A DNA stretch of 37,579 nucleotides from JAGDXO01 sp964541025 (GTDB lineage Archaea; Thermoplasmatota; Thermoplasmata; Thermoplasmatales; GCA-001856825), in contig CAZIOW010000016.1 of NCBI GenBank assembly GCA_964541025.1, forward strand, positions 1 through 37,579, given 5' to 3'. The notes beneath the pieces were generated by a model. The model did no database searches, was not told the DNA's origin, and saw only the letters and a list, made by a program, of their open reading frames with translations. Positions 15,484 through 24,636 of this stretch are shown in pieces. Position numbers and translations under genes: made by a program. Every line of letters begins with the position of its first letter. The first letter of the stretch is position 1.

Positions 15484-16402
15484 TTATAGAACTGATTTAT
15501 GGGTTGATTGGTGTCCGGGATGCGGAGACTTTGGAATACTGAGTGCAATTCAGCAGAGTCTTGCTGAGCTAAACCATAACCCTGAGAATTATGTGATGGT
15601 ATCAGGTATAGGCTGTTCTGCCAAAACTCCGCATTATGTTAACGTTGCAGGAATTCACACCCTTCATGGGAGAGGAATTCCATTTGCCACGGGCATAAAG
15701 CTTGCAAATCCAAATTTAACAGTTATACTCGATGGAGGAGATGGTGATATTCTAAGTATAGGGGCAGGACATTTCGTGGCAGCTGGAAGAAGGAATGTTG
15801 ATATGACAATAATTATACATAACAATGGAGTCTACGGTCTAACAAAAGGTCAGGCATCTCCAACAATGCCCAGGGGGCTTAAGACAAAGGGGCTTCAGAG
15901 ACCAAACATATACGATTCCCTTAATCCAGTTGCTGTTGCCTTATCAGTTGGATATACCTTTGTCGCGAGGGCATTTGCATTCGATATAAAGAATACAAAA
16001 GACATTCTTGTAAAGGCAATAAAACATAAGGGAACGGCAGTCGTGGACCTACTGCAGCCATGCCCTACTTACAACGACATCAACACCAAGGAATGGTACG
16101 AGAAGAGGATATACTACCTGGACAAGGACCAGACATGGGATCCAGTGGTGAGGAAGGCGGATGAAGAGGAAGTGGAGAAGAAGTATCTACAGGCTATTCA
16201 GAAATCACTTGAATGGGAGGGAAAAATACCTCTTGGAATATTCTACCAGAACGAATTCGTCCCATCTTACGAAGAAAGAATAAGCAATAATATACCAACA
16301 TATCTCTCTGACCCGCCAGCAACATCCAAAATATGCGACAGCGATGGTCTCCCACTTGCAAGGATGGATAAAATATTCTCAGATAGACTCATCAGGAAAT
16401 AA
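15473..16402 (+). CDS. 2-oxoacid:ferredoxin oxidoreductase, beta subunit
   Basis: Carries thiamine pyrophosphate and the single [4Fe-4S] cluster. Cluster cysteines are visible in WCPGCGDFG (C14, C17) and GIGCSAK, with a later one in LLQPCPTYND; the TPP/Mg motif is GGDGDILSIGAGHF, followed by IHNNGVYGLTKGQASPT. The 309 residues match the Sulfolobus-type beta subunit. It starts within the alpha gene (11-base overlap), so the two subunits are coupled. endonuclease IV follows 4 bases downstream and is likely in the same transcript. Confidence 0.95.
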   Translation: MEHNYRTDLWVDWCPGCGDFGILSAIQQSLAELNHNPENYVMVSGIGCSAKTPHYVNVAGIHTLHGRGIPFATGIKLANPNLTVILDGGDGDILSIGAGHFVAAGRRNVDMTIIIHNNGVYGLTKGQASPTMPRGLKTKGLQRPNIYDSLNPVAVALSVGYTFVARAFAFDIKNTKDILVKAIKHKGTAVVDLLQPCPTYNDINTKEWYEKRIYYLDKDQTWDPVVRKADEEEVEKKYLQAIQKSLEWEGKIPLGIFYQNEFVPSYEERISNNIPTYLSDPPATSKICDSDGLPLARMDKIFSDRLIRK

Positions 16403-16406
16403 GGAT

Positions 16407-17246
16407 ATGATCCTTGGCGGACATCTATCAACAAAGGATGGTTTCGGGAAACTCCCTGAAAATGCTGAAAAGATAGGTCTCAAAACCTATCAATTTTTTT
16501 CAAAGAACCAGATGCAATGGAAGGCCAAACCCATTCCAGAGAATGAGGCAATTCTGCATAAGGAAAATATGAAAAAATACAAGATCCAGAATCCTGCCAT
16601 ACATGCCTCCTACCTTCTTAATCTTGGAAGTCCTGAGAAAGATAAACTTGAGAAATCATACGAGGCTTTCATTGATGAAATAAACAGGGCAGAGAAACTT
16701 GGGATCGAATTACTGATATTCCATCCAGGGGCTCATATGGGTTCAGGAGAGAGAAGTGCCCTGAACAATATAGTGGAATCTATGAACAGTGCCTTAGAAG
16801 AAACTAAGGGTTTCAGAGTGAATCTAATTGTTGAAAATACTGCAGGCCAGGGAACTGTGGTAGGTTATTCTATTGATCATCTCTCTTACATCAGAGACAA
16901 CATCCAGGACAAATCAAGAATCGGATTCTGCATCGATACATGCCACATATATCAGGCTGGTTACGATATAAGCAATGATTTTGATGCTGTGCTTGATGAA
17001 ATCAGATCAAAATTGGGCATGGAATATGTTAAGGCAGTGCACTTAAATGATTCAAAACCACCGTTCAATAAGCATCTCGACAGGCATGAAATGCTTGGAA
17101 AAGGAAAAATTGACAGGTCGTTTTTCAAGAGAATTTTTGAGGTAAGAGAATTCAGTCAGGTACCTGCATTTTTGGAAACTCCAGAGGGTGAAGAAGGATA
17201 TCCCCATGACATTGAATTTCTGAAATCACTTGGTATAGAATTATAA
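16407..17246 (+). CDS. nfo: Endonuclease IV (AP endonuclease)
   Basis: Zinc-dependent apurinic/apyrimidinic endonuclease of base-excision repair (AP endonuclease family 2, TIM barrel). From the ATG at 16407 the 279 residues begin ILGGHLSTKDGFGKLPENA, the expected N-terminus, and show HASYLLNLGSP, IFHPGAHMG, IVENTAGQG, GFCIDTCHIYQAGYD, VHLNDS and the final ETPEGEEGYPHDIEFLK; these provide the His, Asp and Glu ligands for three zinc ions. The frame extends back to 16344 inside the beta-subunit gene, but that stretch has no homology and AGGAAATAAGG precedes 16407. Its stop overlaps hel308 by 6 bases in convergent orientation. Confidence 0.95.
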   Translation: MILGGHLSTKDGFGKLPENAEKIGLKTYQFFSKNQMQWKAKPIPENEAILHKENMKKYKIQNPAIHASYLLNLGSPEKDKLEKSYEAFIDEINRAEKLGIELLIFHPGAHMGSGERSALNNIVESMNSALEETKGFRVNLIVENTAGQGTVVGYSIDHLSYIRDNIQDKSRIGFCIDTCHIYQAGYDISNDFDAVLDEIRSKLGMEYVKAVHLNDSKPPFNKHLDRHEMLGKGKIDRSFFKRIFEVREFSQVPAFLETPEGEEGYPHDIEFLKSLGIEL

Positions 17247-19271
17247 ACCAAAAGTTACACCTTTTTCAAGTATTTTTTTGGCATCTTTTATTATATTTTC
17301 TGATATTTTTTCTCCAAATCCTACTATTCTCTCTATATCTACTGGATTAGCATTTGCTAGCTTCGATAGATCATATCCGTTTATCATGAGCCTTCTAGCC
17401 CTAACCCTTCCTACATTTGGAATGAATGTTAGAGGTATTATATCCTCCCTGACTCCGTTTGAAATCCTGTAATTGAGGACCCTCAGGTCAGTTCTGGCCT
17501 TGCCGAATACCTTTGATATCTCATATAGGCTGTGGGATAGCCACTCTGCTATCTCCACTCTGCTCCTAATATCTGCCGGCCATATATTGTATTTTTCCAC
17601 AATATTATCCTCAGGAACTTCATTAATCCAGTCTCTCAGTACCAGTGCCACCTTTATCTGGCCCTCTTCAGCGTTTATATTAGCGGAAACTAGGTTCCTA
17701 AAGACCTCGGCATCATTTTCCCCTACGTACATCTGAGGCATATCTGGAGTTGTTGATATTCCAAGCAATATATTGTCAACATCATTCTCATCTATCAGCC
17801 TCCTGAGAATCACTCCTGATACAGGATCAATGTAAAGTTCTGAAACCCTCTTGCCAAAAGGGGTTGTCTTTAGCTTTTCATTATCCTTAATCATCTCATT
17901 CCCAATCAGAAAGTCCAGAGCTTCCTCAATCCAGCTATTCAGATCAGCACCTTGTTTTGATGCAAGCGTAAGGTCGAAGAAACTGTTCAGAGAATTCTTG
18001 TCCCTGCACAGGTTTGAGGAAATCAACCCGAGAACATGCATCCTTAGCTTACGCTCATCTATCTTTGACTCTATATTTTCAAGTTCCCCATTTATGTAAT
18101 TGTTATAGACATCTCTTATTCTTGTTCTTGATGAATAGATATAGCCTCTTCCGAATTTATCATATTTAACTCTGCCCGCCCTGCCCAGCATCTGTTGTAT
18201 TTCAAAATTTGGAATCATATCGCTGGAAAATCCATTGTACCTGAAAATATCCTTTATTATCACAGATCTTGCAGGCAGGTTCATGCCAGCTGCAAGAGTT
18301 GTGGTTGCAACAACAAGCTTGAGGTGTCCTTCCCTGAAAAGCCTCTCCACCATCCTGCGCTGTTCGCTCAGCATTCCTGCATGATGAAATCCTACACCCT
18401 TCCTCATCAGAGTATACAATTTATGATTTAGAGAACCCTGATCACCAAGATCAAGTTCCGATAAAACCATCCTATCTTCTTCTGAAAGGTACTTGCTTAC
18501 CTCATTCGAAATTTTCTCGGCATATTTTTCAGTAGACTTCCTTGAGTTAACGAATATAAGGGTCTGGCCTCCATCTTCCAGGGTTCCTGATATGAATCTT
18601 TCAAGACTTTCTATTTCGTCTATTTTTCTTCCATCCTCATCGTAAACATAATCTCCAGCTATTATGAACCTGCTAAGCGGCACTGGTCTGAAATCACTGA
18701 TAACGGATGATGAATTGAGCCATTCAGAAATTTCAGTGATATTGTTAACCGTGGCAGACATTGCGAGGAATTGAATATTTTCAAACATGTACCTCATCTT
18801 AGTCACAACTATTTCAAGGGTATGGCCCCTGGTCTCATCCATTATATTATGAATTTCATCAAATACCACGAATCCCAGACCCTCAAAGACCTGAGGGTTG
18901 TTTCTCAGTATTGAATCAATCTTTTCTGATGTTGAGATTACAACATCATAATTTTTAAGGTAGGATGATGTTTCATCATAGTCCCCTGTGCTTATCTTTA
19001 TTTTTATTCCATACTGGGAAAAGAATCGGAGTTCATTCCACTTCTCCTCAGCAAGGGCCCTCAAGGGAACAGAATAAAGCGATTTCATACCATTTCTCCA
19101 CGCCCTTAATATGCCATAGTAAGCAACTAGAGATTTTCCTGAAGAGGTTGGTGTTGCAAGTATCACAGATTTTCCCTCACTGAGAAGCTTTATACTCTCT
19201 CTCTGGTGATTGTATAATTTCTCTATACCCTCCTGTTTAAGAAAACTCAAAAACTCTTCAAAATATTCCAT
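17241..19271 (-). CDS. hel308: ATP-dependent DNA helicase Hel308 (Hjm)
   Basis: Superfamily 2 helicase (3'-5') that acts at stalled replication forks and recombination intermediates. The 676 residues, slightly shorter than the common 700-720, show the Q-motif YNHQ, Walker A ATPTSSGKS (39-47), the DEIH box (138-141), motif III SATV, motif VI QMLGRAGR, then winged-helix and ratchet domains and a C-terminal helix-hairpin-helix (FIPNVGRVRARRL and IVGFGEKIS). The start MEYFEEFLSFL is natural. serS lies 16 bases upstream, so hel308 is probably the last gene of the gatD-gatE-serS-hel308 string. PINA, a known partner of this family in Sulfolobus, is encoded nearby. Confidence 0.95.
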   Translation of the reverse strand: MEYFEEFLSFLKQEGIEKLYNHQRESIKLLSEGKSVILATPTSSGKSLVAYYGILRAWRNGMKSLYSVPLRALAEEKWNELRFFSQYGIKIKISTGDYDETSSYLKNYDVVISTSEKIDSILRNNPQVFEGLGFVVFDEIHNIMDETRGHTLEIVVTKMRYMFENIQFLAMSATVNNITEISEWLNSSSVISDFRPVPLSRFIIAGDYVYDEDGRKIDEIESLERFISGTLEDGGQTLIFVNSRKSTEKYAEKISNEVSKYLSEEDRMVLSELDLGDQGSLNHKLYTLMRKGVGFHHAGMLSEQRRMVERLFREGHLKLVVATTTLAAGMNLPARSVIIKDIFRYNGFSSDMIPNFEIQQMLGRAGRVKYDKFGRGYIYSSRTRIRDVYNNYINGELENIESKIDERKLRMHVLGLISSNLCRDKNSLNSFFDLTLASKQGADLNSWIEEALDFLIGNEMIKDNEKLKTTPFGKRVSELYIDPVSGVILRRLIDENDVDNILLGISTTPDMPQMYVGENDAEVFRNLVSANINAEEGQIKVALVLRDWINEVPEDNIVEKYNIWPADIRSRVEIAEWLSHSLYEISKVFGKARTDLRVLNYRISNGVREDIIPLTFIPNVGRVRARRLMINGYDLSKLANANPVDIERIVGFGEKISENIIKDAKKILEKGVTFGL

Positions 19272-19287
19272 TTACTGATATCACTGA

Positions 19288-20607
19288 CTATATGACATCC
19301 TTTCCGATTATATCCCTTAGAGCTTTGGGAACAACAATTTTTCCATCTTCCTGCTGGAAATTCTCAACTATTGCCACTAGAGTTCTGGTTGTTGCCACAA
19401 GAGTGGAATTGAGAGTATGGACATATTTATTCCCTTCCTTGGTTCTGTATCTTATCTTGAGCCTTCTGGCCTGATAATCCAGGACGTTAGATGCGCTTAC
19501 AACCTCCCTGAACTGGCCCTGAGCTGGGTACCATGCCTCTATGTCAAACTTCCTGCTAGCAACATTTCCGAGGTCTCCTGTGGCTATATCTATAACTCTG
19601 TACGGTATTTCGAGAAGATTGAAAAATTCCTTCGCATTGTCAAGCAGCATATTGTGAACCCTCTTTGAATCCTGAGGAAGTGTGTATGCAAACTGTTCAA
19701 TTTTGTTGAACTGGTGAACTCTGAATATCCCCTTTGTATCTTTACCATGGGCACCTGCTTCCCTTCTGAAACAGGGAGAAATGCCTGCATAGAAAAGTGG
19801 TAATTTCTCCTCCTCTAAAATCTCATCTGAATGGTATGAGGCAAGTGGATGTTCTGAGGTTGCAATCATGTATAGGTCCTCCCCCTCTATCTTGTACAGG
19901 GTATCTTCAAAGGCTGTGAAATCTGTAGCTCCGTTTGTTGCCTCTTTGTTAAGCATGAAGGGTGGTTCAACAAGTTTAAAACCCTTGTTATTCAAAATTT
20001 TGAGCGCAAGAAGTTCAATGGAATTTTCAAGCAATACAAGATCGCCCAATAGGTAGTAGAATCTGGATCCAGCTACCTTGGCTGCAGTTTCAAGATTTAT
20101 CAATCCCCTATTCAGCAGAAGGTCCACATGGCTTATCCTCTTCTTACCTATGATCGAATAATCCATCCTGTTGAGGCTACCCTTGAGGAAATTTTCAACA
20201 TCATCTTTATAAACATCTGCCCTTCCATGGAAATAGAATGGTATACTACCATTTTCATCAGGTGCTACTGGTGCATCGTTGTCAACAATATTTGGTATTT
20301 TCCTTAGAACACTATCCCTTTTCTCTTCTATTTCATTCAGTTCCATGCTCAGTGACTCAATCTCCCTGTCTGTTTCTTCAGCCTTTAACTTATAAGGTGA
20401 AATATCTTCACCTTTTTTTGCTATAGTACTTATTTCCTTTACAAGCTTATTTTTTTCAGCTTTCAGATCGTTGACCTTTCTAAGTATCTCCCTCCACTTA
20501 TTATCCAATTCAATTGCCAGTTTTACAATTTCGTCACTCTGGAACCTCCTTCTCTGGCTCTCGAAAAGTATTTCTGGATTTTTCCTGATGATGTTAATGT
20601 CAATCAT
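19288..20607 (-). CDS. serS: Seryl-tRNA synthetase
   Basis: Class II synthetase that charges tRNA-Ser with serine. The 439 residues comprise the N-terminal coiled-coil tRNA-binding arm (about 30-100, rich in K/E, KVNDLKAEKNKLVKEI) and the catalytic core with motif 2 CFRREAGAHGKDTKGIFRVHQF and motif 3 near VAIVENFQQEDG. This is the common bacterial/eukaryal-type SerRS rather than the rare methanogen form. CTTATATATTT at 20630-20640 lies about 26 bases before the ATG, so serS probably has its own leaderless promoter although gatE ends only 33 bases upstream. Confidence 0.96.
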   Translation of the reverse strand: MIDINIIRKNPEILFESQRRRFQSDEIVKLAIELDNKWREILRKVNDLKAEKNKLVKEISTIAKKGEDISPYKLKAEETDREIESLSMELNEIEEKRDSVLRKIPNIVDNDAPVAPDENGSIPFYFHGRADVYKDDVENFLKGSLNRMDYSIIGKKRISHVDLLLNRGLINLETAAKVAGSRFYYLLGDLVLLENSIELLALKILNNKGFKLVEPPFMLNKEATNGATDFTAFEDTLYKIEGEDLYMIATSEHPLASYHSDEILEEEKLPLFYAGISPCFRREAGAHGKDTKGIFRVHQFNKIEQFAYTLPQDSKRVHNMLLDNAKEFFNLLEIPYRVIDIATGDLGNVASRKFDIEAWYPAQGQFREVVSASNVLDYQARRLKIRYRTKEGNKYVHTLNSTLVATTRTLVAIVENFQQEDGKIVVPKALRDIIGKDVI

Positions 20608-20629
20608 TACGTTAAGGAATCAAGCCTCA

Positions 20630-20640
20630 CTTATATATTT
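20630..20640 (-). promoter_or_regulatory. TATA box for serS
   Basis: Minus-strand AAATATATAAG between the gatE stop and the serS start, centred about 27 bases before the serS ATG. Confidence 0.45.
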
Positions 20641-22467
20641 TTATTTGTCCAGTTTCATCTCCCTGATTCTTGATTCTATTTCCTTCTTCAGCATGTCTGA
20701 TACCTTGCTACCATCGACCTTACCCCTCAGTTTCTTCATTGCTTCTCCCATCAGTGCCTTGAATGAATCCTCTCCCCTTTCTTTGAGGACAGTGATGTTT
20801 GAATCAACTATGCCTTTCACTACAGACTCCAGAGACTCAACCTTGGTGATTGATATATTCGAGAGATCATTGTCCTGTTCACTGTAAAGGTCTTCGATGA
20901 CATCCTTCGTTATCACTCCTTCCTTTAGAAGACCAAGTATCTTCGCAGCTCTGTCAAGATTGTGTTCCTGTCTTGAAAAAACCACTGCAAGAAGTTTAGC
21001 CACTGACCTCGGGTTTCCAAATTCATTGACATATTTTTCAAGAATGTCATCATATTCCTTCCAGATGGCATTAAATGCTTCCTGTTCAGGTATTCCCATT
21101 TTGACCAGCTGGGATATTCTCTCACTGACAGTTGGAGGAATTTTTTCCTTTATCTCATCAAGGAATTTTTTTGTTACCTTTATCATGGGTATATCTGTTT
21201 CAGGGTACATCCTGGATTTTCCGGGGAGCGGTCTTAGAAATTTAGTTCCGTCAGGTGTGGCGGCCCTGGTTTCGGCAGGAACGCCTTTGAGAGCTTCATT
21301 CAGCCTTTCCTCAATGATCTTAAGAGCATTTGCCTTGGATTCAGGAGTTACCAAAATGAAGGCAAAAGCATCGATCTCAGAGCATTCGAGGTAGGCTCTC
21401 AAATATGCAACATTTTCAGAAGTGATACCATAATTCGGGAGTTCATCAGAATGTATTATACCTCCAATCCCAGAGGCTCTGAGCCTCTCAGCTATCTCTC
21501 TACCCAGTCTGTATTTCCCTCTATTCAGAAATCCTGCGAGTCCATGAAGATTGAATGCAATTACCTCTTTCTTATCTGATATTGCTTTTGTGACTATGTT
21601 TGATTTCCACGATTTTGCAATTTCAGTTATATCATGGGGTTTCAAATCAAATGTTCCATTTCTTCTCTTATTTAACTCGGCAGCTATCTCATTCAGGGTT
21701 GTTTGCCTATCAATTTCAAATTCAAGAACCTCCTGTATCTGTGAAAGAGACTGCACACCTTTAATCTCAACCCTGTTACCAGAATCTATGGAAATGTTAA
21801 CATCCTGACGTATGCTGCTAACCTCCCTCCTTATGTAACCGCTTCTCCTGACAGCTATACCTAGGGCTTCGGCTACTTCCCTGGCTTCCCTTGGAGACCG
21901 GATATCAGGCTCCGTGGAAACTTCTATGAGAGGAATTCCGAGTCTATCAAGTGAATATATAATTGTGTTACCCTTTTGCTCAATTTTCTTGCAGGCCTCC
22001 TCCTCAAGTGTTACTGACGCAATACCTATTCTACTGTTTCCATGGTGAAAGGCACCATTTATTCCAATGATACCCGTTCTCTGGAATCCGGATGTATTCG
22101 ATCCGTCAATCACCATCTTCCTCATGAAATCTATGTTATCAACAGGAGTACAGCCAAGAATGAAGGAAACAATGAATGCAGCATTGATCGCATCCTGTGA
22201 TGGAGGATGAGGTGGCTCCTCATCCATCTCCACGAGGCATGAATTATCAGTCAACAGATATTCAAATTCATTCCTCTTCCTTTCCTCCTGTATAGCCGCT
22301 AAATCCGTGTTGGAGAATTCCCCTGCAGATGCCCTAAGTCTCCTGACTATTTTTCCCCTGTAGTTCTCGCTTTCCTCCCCCTCACAACTGCAGAAAAGTT
22401 TCCTCCCTTTTACTTGGAAGTGAATCTCAAGGCCTATCTTTATATTCCTATTCTTTTCTTCGTTCAT
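20641..22467 (-). CDS. gatE: Glu-tRNA(Gln) amidotransferase subunit E
   Basis: Synthetic subunit of the archaea-specific GatDE complex, which phosphorylates and amidates Glu-tRNA(Gln) to Gln-tRNA(Gln). The 608 residues begin with the cradle domain (IKIGLEIHFQVKGRKLFCSC; GLEIH is typical of GatB/GatE), have the GatE-specific AspRS-like insertion (about 290-400) and end with helical and tail domains (SITKVESLESVVKGIV...LMGEAMKKLRGKVDGSKV). Its start overlaps the end of gatD by 20 bases. Presence implies that the organism lacks glutaminyl-tRNA synthetase, as usual in archaea. Confidence 0.96.
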   Translation of the reverse strand: MNEEKNRNIKIGLEIHFQVKGRKLFCSCEGEESENYRGKIVRRLRASAGEFSNTDLAAIQEERKRNEFEYLLTDNSCLVEMDEEPPHPPSQDAINAAFIVSFILGCTPVDNIDFMRKMVIDGSNTSGFQRTGIIGINGAFHHGNSRIGIASVTLEEEACKKIEQKGNTIIYSLDRLGIPLIEVSTEPDIRSPREAREVAEALGIAVRRSGYIRREVSSIRQDVNISIDSGNRVEIKGVQSLSQIQEVLEFEIDRQTTLNEIAAELNKRRNGTFDLKPHDITEIAKSWKSNIVTKAISDKKEVIAFNLHGLAGFLNRGKYRLGREIAERLRASGIGGIIHSDELPNYGITSENVAYLRAYLECSEIDAFAFILVTPESKANALKIIEERLNEALKGVPAETRAATPDGTKFLRPLPGKSRMYPETDIPMIKVTKKFLDEIKEKIPPTVSERISQLVKMGIPEQEAFNAIWKEYDDILEKYVNEFGNPRSVAKLLAVVFSRQEHNLDRAAKILGLLKEGVITKDVIEDLYSEQDNDLSNISITKVESLESVVKGIVDSNITVLKERGEDSFKALMGEAMKKLRGKVDGSKVSDMLKKEIESRIREMKLDK

Positions 22468-23680
22468 TCAATTCCCCCCTTAAATTCCTAACCATAAGGG
22501 TTCTTGCATCATCTTGACTGAAGTTTCCAAGCAGAAAAGACATTTTAATGTATGCAACTTCTGGGAGCATATCGTTGAGGGGTAAAACACCCGCATCAAG
22601 CAGTCTTCTACCCGTACTGTATACGTTTAGATTTACAGAACCATAAAGGCACTGGGAGGTCATGGCAATTATCTTTCCATCTTCAGTGAGGCTTCTGAGA
22701 TCTTCTATGTAATCATTTGAGATGTGACCTAAACCTGTTCCTGCGATAACAATGCCATCATTCTTATCAAGAAACTTTAGGAGAAGCTCCTTCTCCATCC
22801 CCGGGTAGTAATATATGAGACCTACCTTCTCGCTTAGGTTCTCATACATATGCATCTCTCCTTTCCTAACCTTTCTGTAACCCTGGATTTTCAAATCCAG
22901 ATCCTTTGAGACAGTTCCAATCACTTCAGAATTTATTGATTTGAAAGCATCCCTCCTTGAGGTGTGCATTTTCCTTACTTTAACGCCCCTGTGCACTGAG
23001 AGATAGTCATCACTCATGCCTGAATGCATGACCACTACTACCTCCCCCAGATCACTCTGTGCCACCTTTACGGAACCCAAGAGATTGAAATAGGCATCTG
23101 AACTTGGTCTGTCAGATGATCTCTGTGAACCAGTAAAAACTATGGGTGCAGAGGGGTTCTCTATTAAGAAAGAAAGTGCAGATGCAGAAAATGACATTGT
23201 ATCTGTTCCATGAGCTACAACCACTCCGCTACCCTCAGATATTCTTTCGTATACCCTTCGAGCTAGAATTTTCCAGTATTTGTGATTCATATCCTCCGAG
23301 AATATATTGAAGAGTACTTCGGCATCAATATCTCCGAGTTTCAGCAAATCTGGCTCAGCATAAAGAACATCCTGTGCATTTTCAAGAGGTTTTACTGCTC
23401 CTGTAGTGTAATCGACATAGCTGGCTATTGTGCCTCCAGTTCCTATTATTGTTACTTTTTTCCCACTTCCCCTAATTTCCTCCCTTTCATGTTTTACAGG
23501 TTTGCTTTCTGAAGTGACCTTTATGGAAGATATATTTGAATAATTCAGAGCCATATTATAGCCATTTTTAAGTTTTATTATCATGAAATCGTGATTTTTT
23601 GAAACCAAAATACCATTCAACTGCTGATCCTTCCACAGTACTTCAATTTCGTCACCTGTCTTTATATTTTCAAACACCAT
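22448..23680 (-). CDS. gatD: Glu-tRNA(Gln) amidotransferase subunit D
   Basis: L-asparaginase-like glutaminase that supplies ammonia to GatE. The 410 residues have a small N-terminal beta domain (1-65), then the asparaginase core with IIGTGGTIASYVDYTTGAV (catalytic Thr in GGTIAS), VVAHGTDTMSFSA (second Thr-Asp pair) and FTGSQRSSDRPSSDA. The C-terminus ends in the short helix NLRGELNERRKE overlapping gatE. The ATG at 23680 gives the expected N-terminus. First gene of the minus-strand gatDE unit. Confidence 0.96.
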   Translation of the reverse strand: MVFENIKTGDEIEVLWKDQQLNGILVSKNHDFMIIKLKNGYNMALNYSNISSIKVTSESKPVKHEREEIRGSGKKVTIIGTGGTIASYVDYTTGAVKPLENAQDVLYAEPDLLKLGDIDAEVLFNIFSEDMNHKYWKILARRVYERISEGSGVVVAHGTDTMSFSASALSFLIENPSAPIVFTGSQRSSDRPSSDAYFNLLGSVKVAQSDLGEVVVVMHSGMSDDYLSVHRGVKVRKMHTSRRDAFKSINSEVIGTVSKDLDLKIQGYRKVRKGEMHMYENLSEKVGLIYYYPGMEKELLLKFLDKNDGIVIAGTGLGHISNDYIEDLRSLTEDGKIIAMTSQCLYGSVNLNVYSTGRRLLDAGVLPLNDMLPEVAYIKMSFLLGNFSQDDARTLMVRNLRGELNERRKE

Positions 23681-23806
23681 TCAGAATGCTTAAGACATAA
23701 AAAAATTTACTTATACGACTCCTAATTCATGACTTCAATGCTATAAAGGGTTAATAAATCATCCATATCAGGGAAATAATATTATCAAAGTATACTATAA
23801 GTAATC

Positions 23807-24325
23807 ATGAGACCTTTACTCATTGGACGTTTTCAGCCTTTTCACAATGGGCATATGTGGTTAGTGAGCAGAATTATTAGGGAATACGGGAGCATAATAA
23901 TTGGTATAGGAAGCGCACAGGAATCTCATTCGCTGGTAAATCCATTCACGGCAGGTGAGAGGCATTATATGATTCAGAGAGCACTTGAGAGCAGTGGAAT
24001 TCATGATTTTTACCTTGTTCCAATTGAGGATATTTATAGAAACAGTCTATGGGTAAGTCATATTCTTTCGCTTGCACCACCCTTTGATGTTGCAATATCA
24101 GGAAATCCTCTTGTAAAGAGATTGTTCAGAGAAGCTGGTAAGAAAGTCATAGAGCCAGAAATGCACGGGAGGGATAAATACTCCGGAAAGGAAATAAGGA
24201 AGAGAATAATTAACGGTGAAGAGTGGGCAGACCTGGTTCCTCCAGAGGTTTACAAGGTTATAAATGAAATTGACGGGGTCAATAGGCTTAAAGATCTTTC
24301 CAAAACCGATGAAGTTAATAAGTGA
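23807..24325 (+). CDS. nadM: Nicotinamide-nucleotide adenylyltransferase, archaeal NadM type
   Basis: Makes NAD+ from NMN and ATP. The 172 residues contain the nucleotidyltransferase motif GRFQPFHNGH (7-16), the ISGNPLV stretch and the C-terminal SGKEIRKRI (in place of the frequent SGTEIR). An AT-rich ATAATATTAT about 27 bases before the ATG is a likely promoter, leaderless. rpoL starts 18 bases downstream on the same strand. The family is normally about 170 residues, so the gene is complete. Confidence 0.94.
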   Translation: MRPLLIGRFQPFHNGHMWLVSRIIREYGSIIIGIGSAQESHSLVNPFTAGERHYMIQRALESSGIHDFYLVPIEDIYRNSLWVSHILSLAPPFDVAISGNPLVKRLFREAGKKVIEPEMHGRDKYSGKEIRKRIINGEEWADLVPPEVYKVINEIDGVNRLKDLSKTDEVNK

Positions 24326-24343
24326 AATTGAATACATCCTAAA

Positions 24344-24622
24344 ATGAAAGAAATGGAGTTTATAGTATCGGAGAAGGGGAAGGACTATATCGTGTATGAA
24401 GTCCTTAACAATGATAATACTATTCTGAGACCTCTGATGGAAGAGATTGAGAGGGATGAAATGGTGGAAAGCGCAAGATACTATTTCGAGCATCCTTACC
24501 TTTCAAATCCAAGGATTCACATAAAGGTTAAGCAGGGGAAGCCACAGGCAGCACTGAAGAGAAGCTTAAGAAGAATGGAAAAGATTTTTGAAAATATAAA
24601 CAATCAATATAAAAAATTATAA
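24344..24622 (+). CDS. rpoL: DNA-directed RNA polymerase subunit Rpo11 (RpoL)
   Basis: Small subunit of archaeal RNA polymerase, homologous to eukaryal Rpb11 and pairing with Rpo3 during assembly. The 92 residues carry the family signature: NDNTILRPLMEEIERD, then VESARYYFEHPYLSNPRIHIKV, followed by a C-terminal helix (QAALKRSLRRMEKIFENI). The start may be ATG 24344 or ATG 24353; the second leaves the conserved first strand intact. No clear Shine-Dalgarno motif is visible. Lies in tandem with nadM and convergent with a membrane-protein gene. Confidence 0.92.
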   Translation: MKEMEFIVSEKGKDYIVYEVLNNDNTILRPLMEEIERDEMVESARYYFEHPYLSNPRIHIKVKQGKPQAALKRSLRRMEKIFENINNQYKKL

Positions 24623-24636
24623 AGAATTATAAGAAA

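Noticed and set aside
16344..16406. Longer N-terminus of endonuclease IV
   Set aside because: The extra residues overlap the beta-subunit gene and have no family similarity; the ATG at 16407 gives the known N-terminus.
20897..21394. 165-residue open frame antisense to gatE
   Set aside because: Lies wholly inside gatE, no homology, no ribosome site; a shadow frame.
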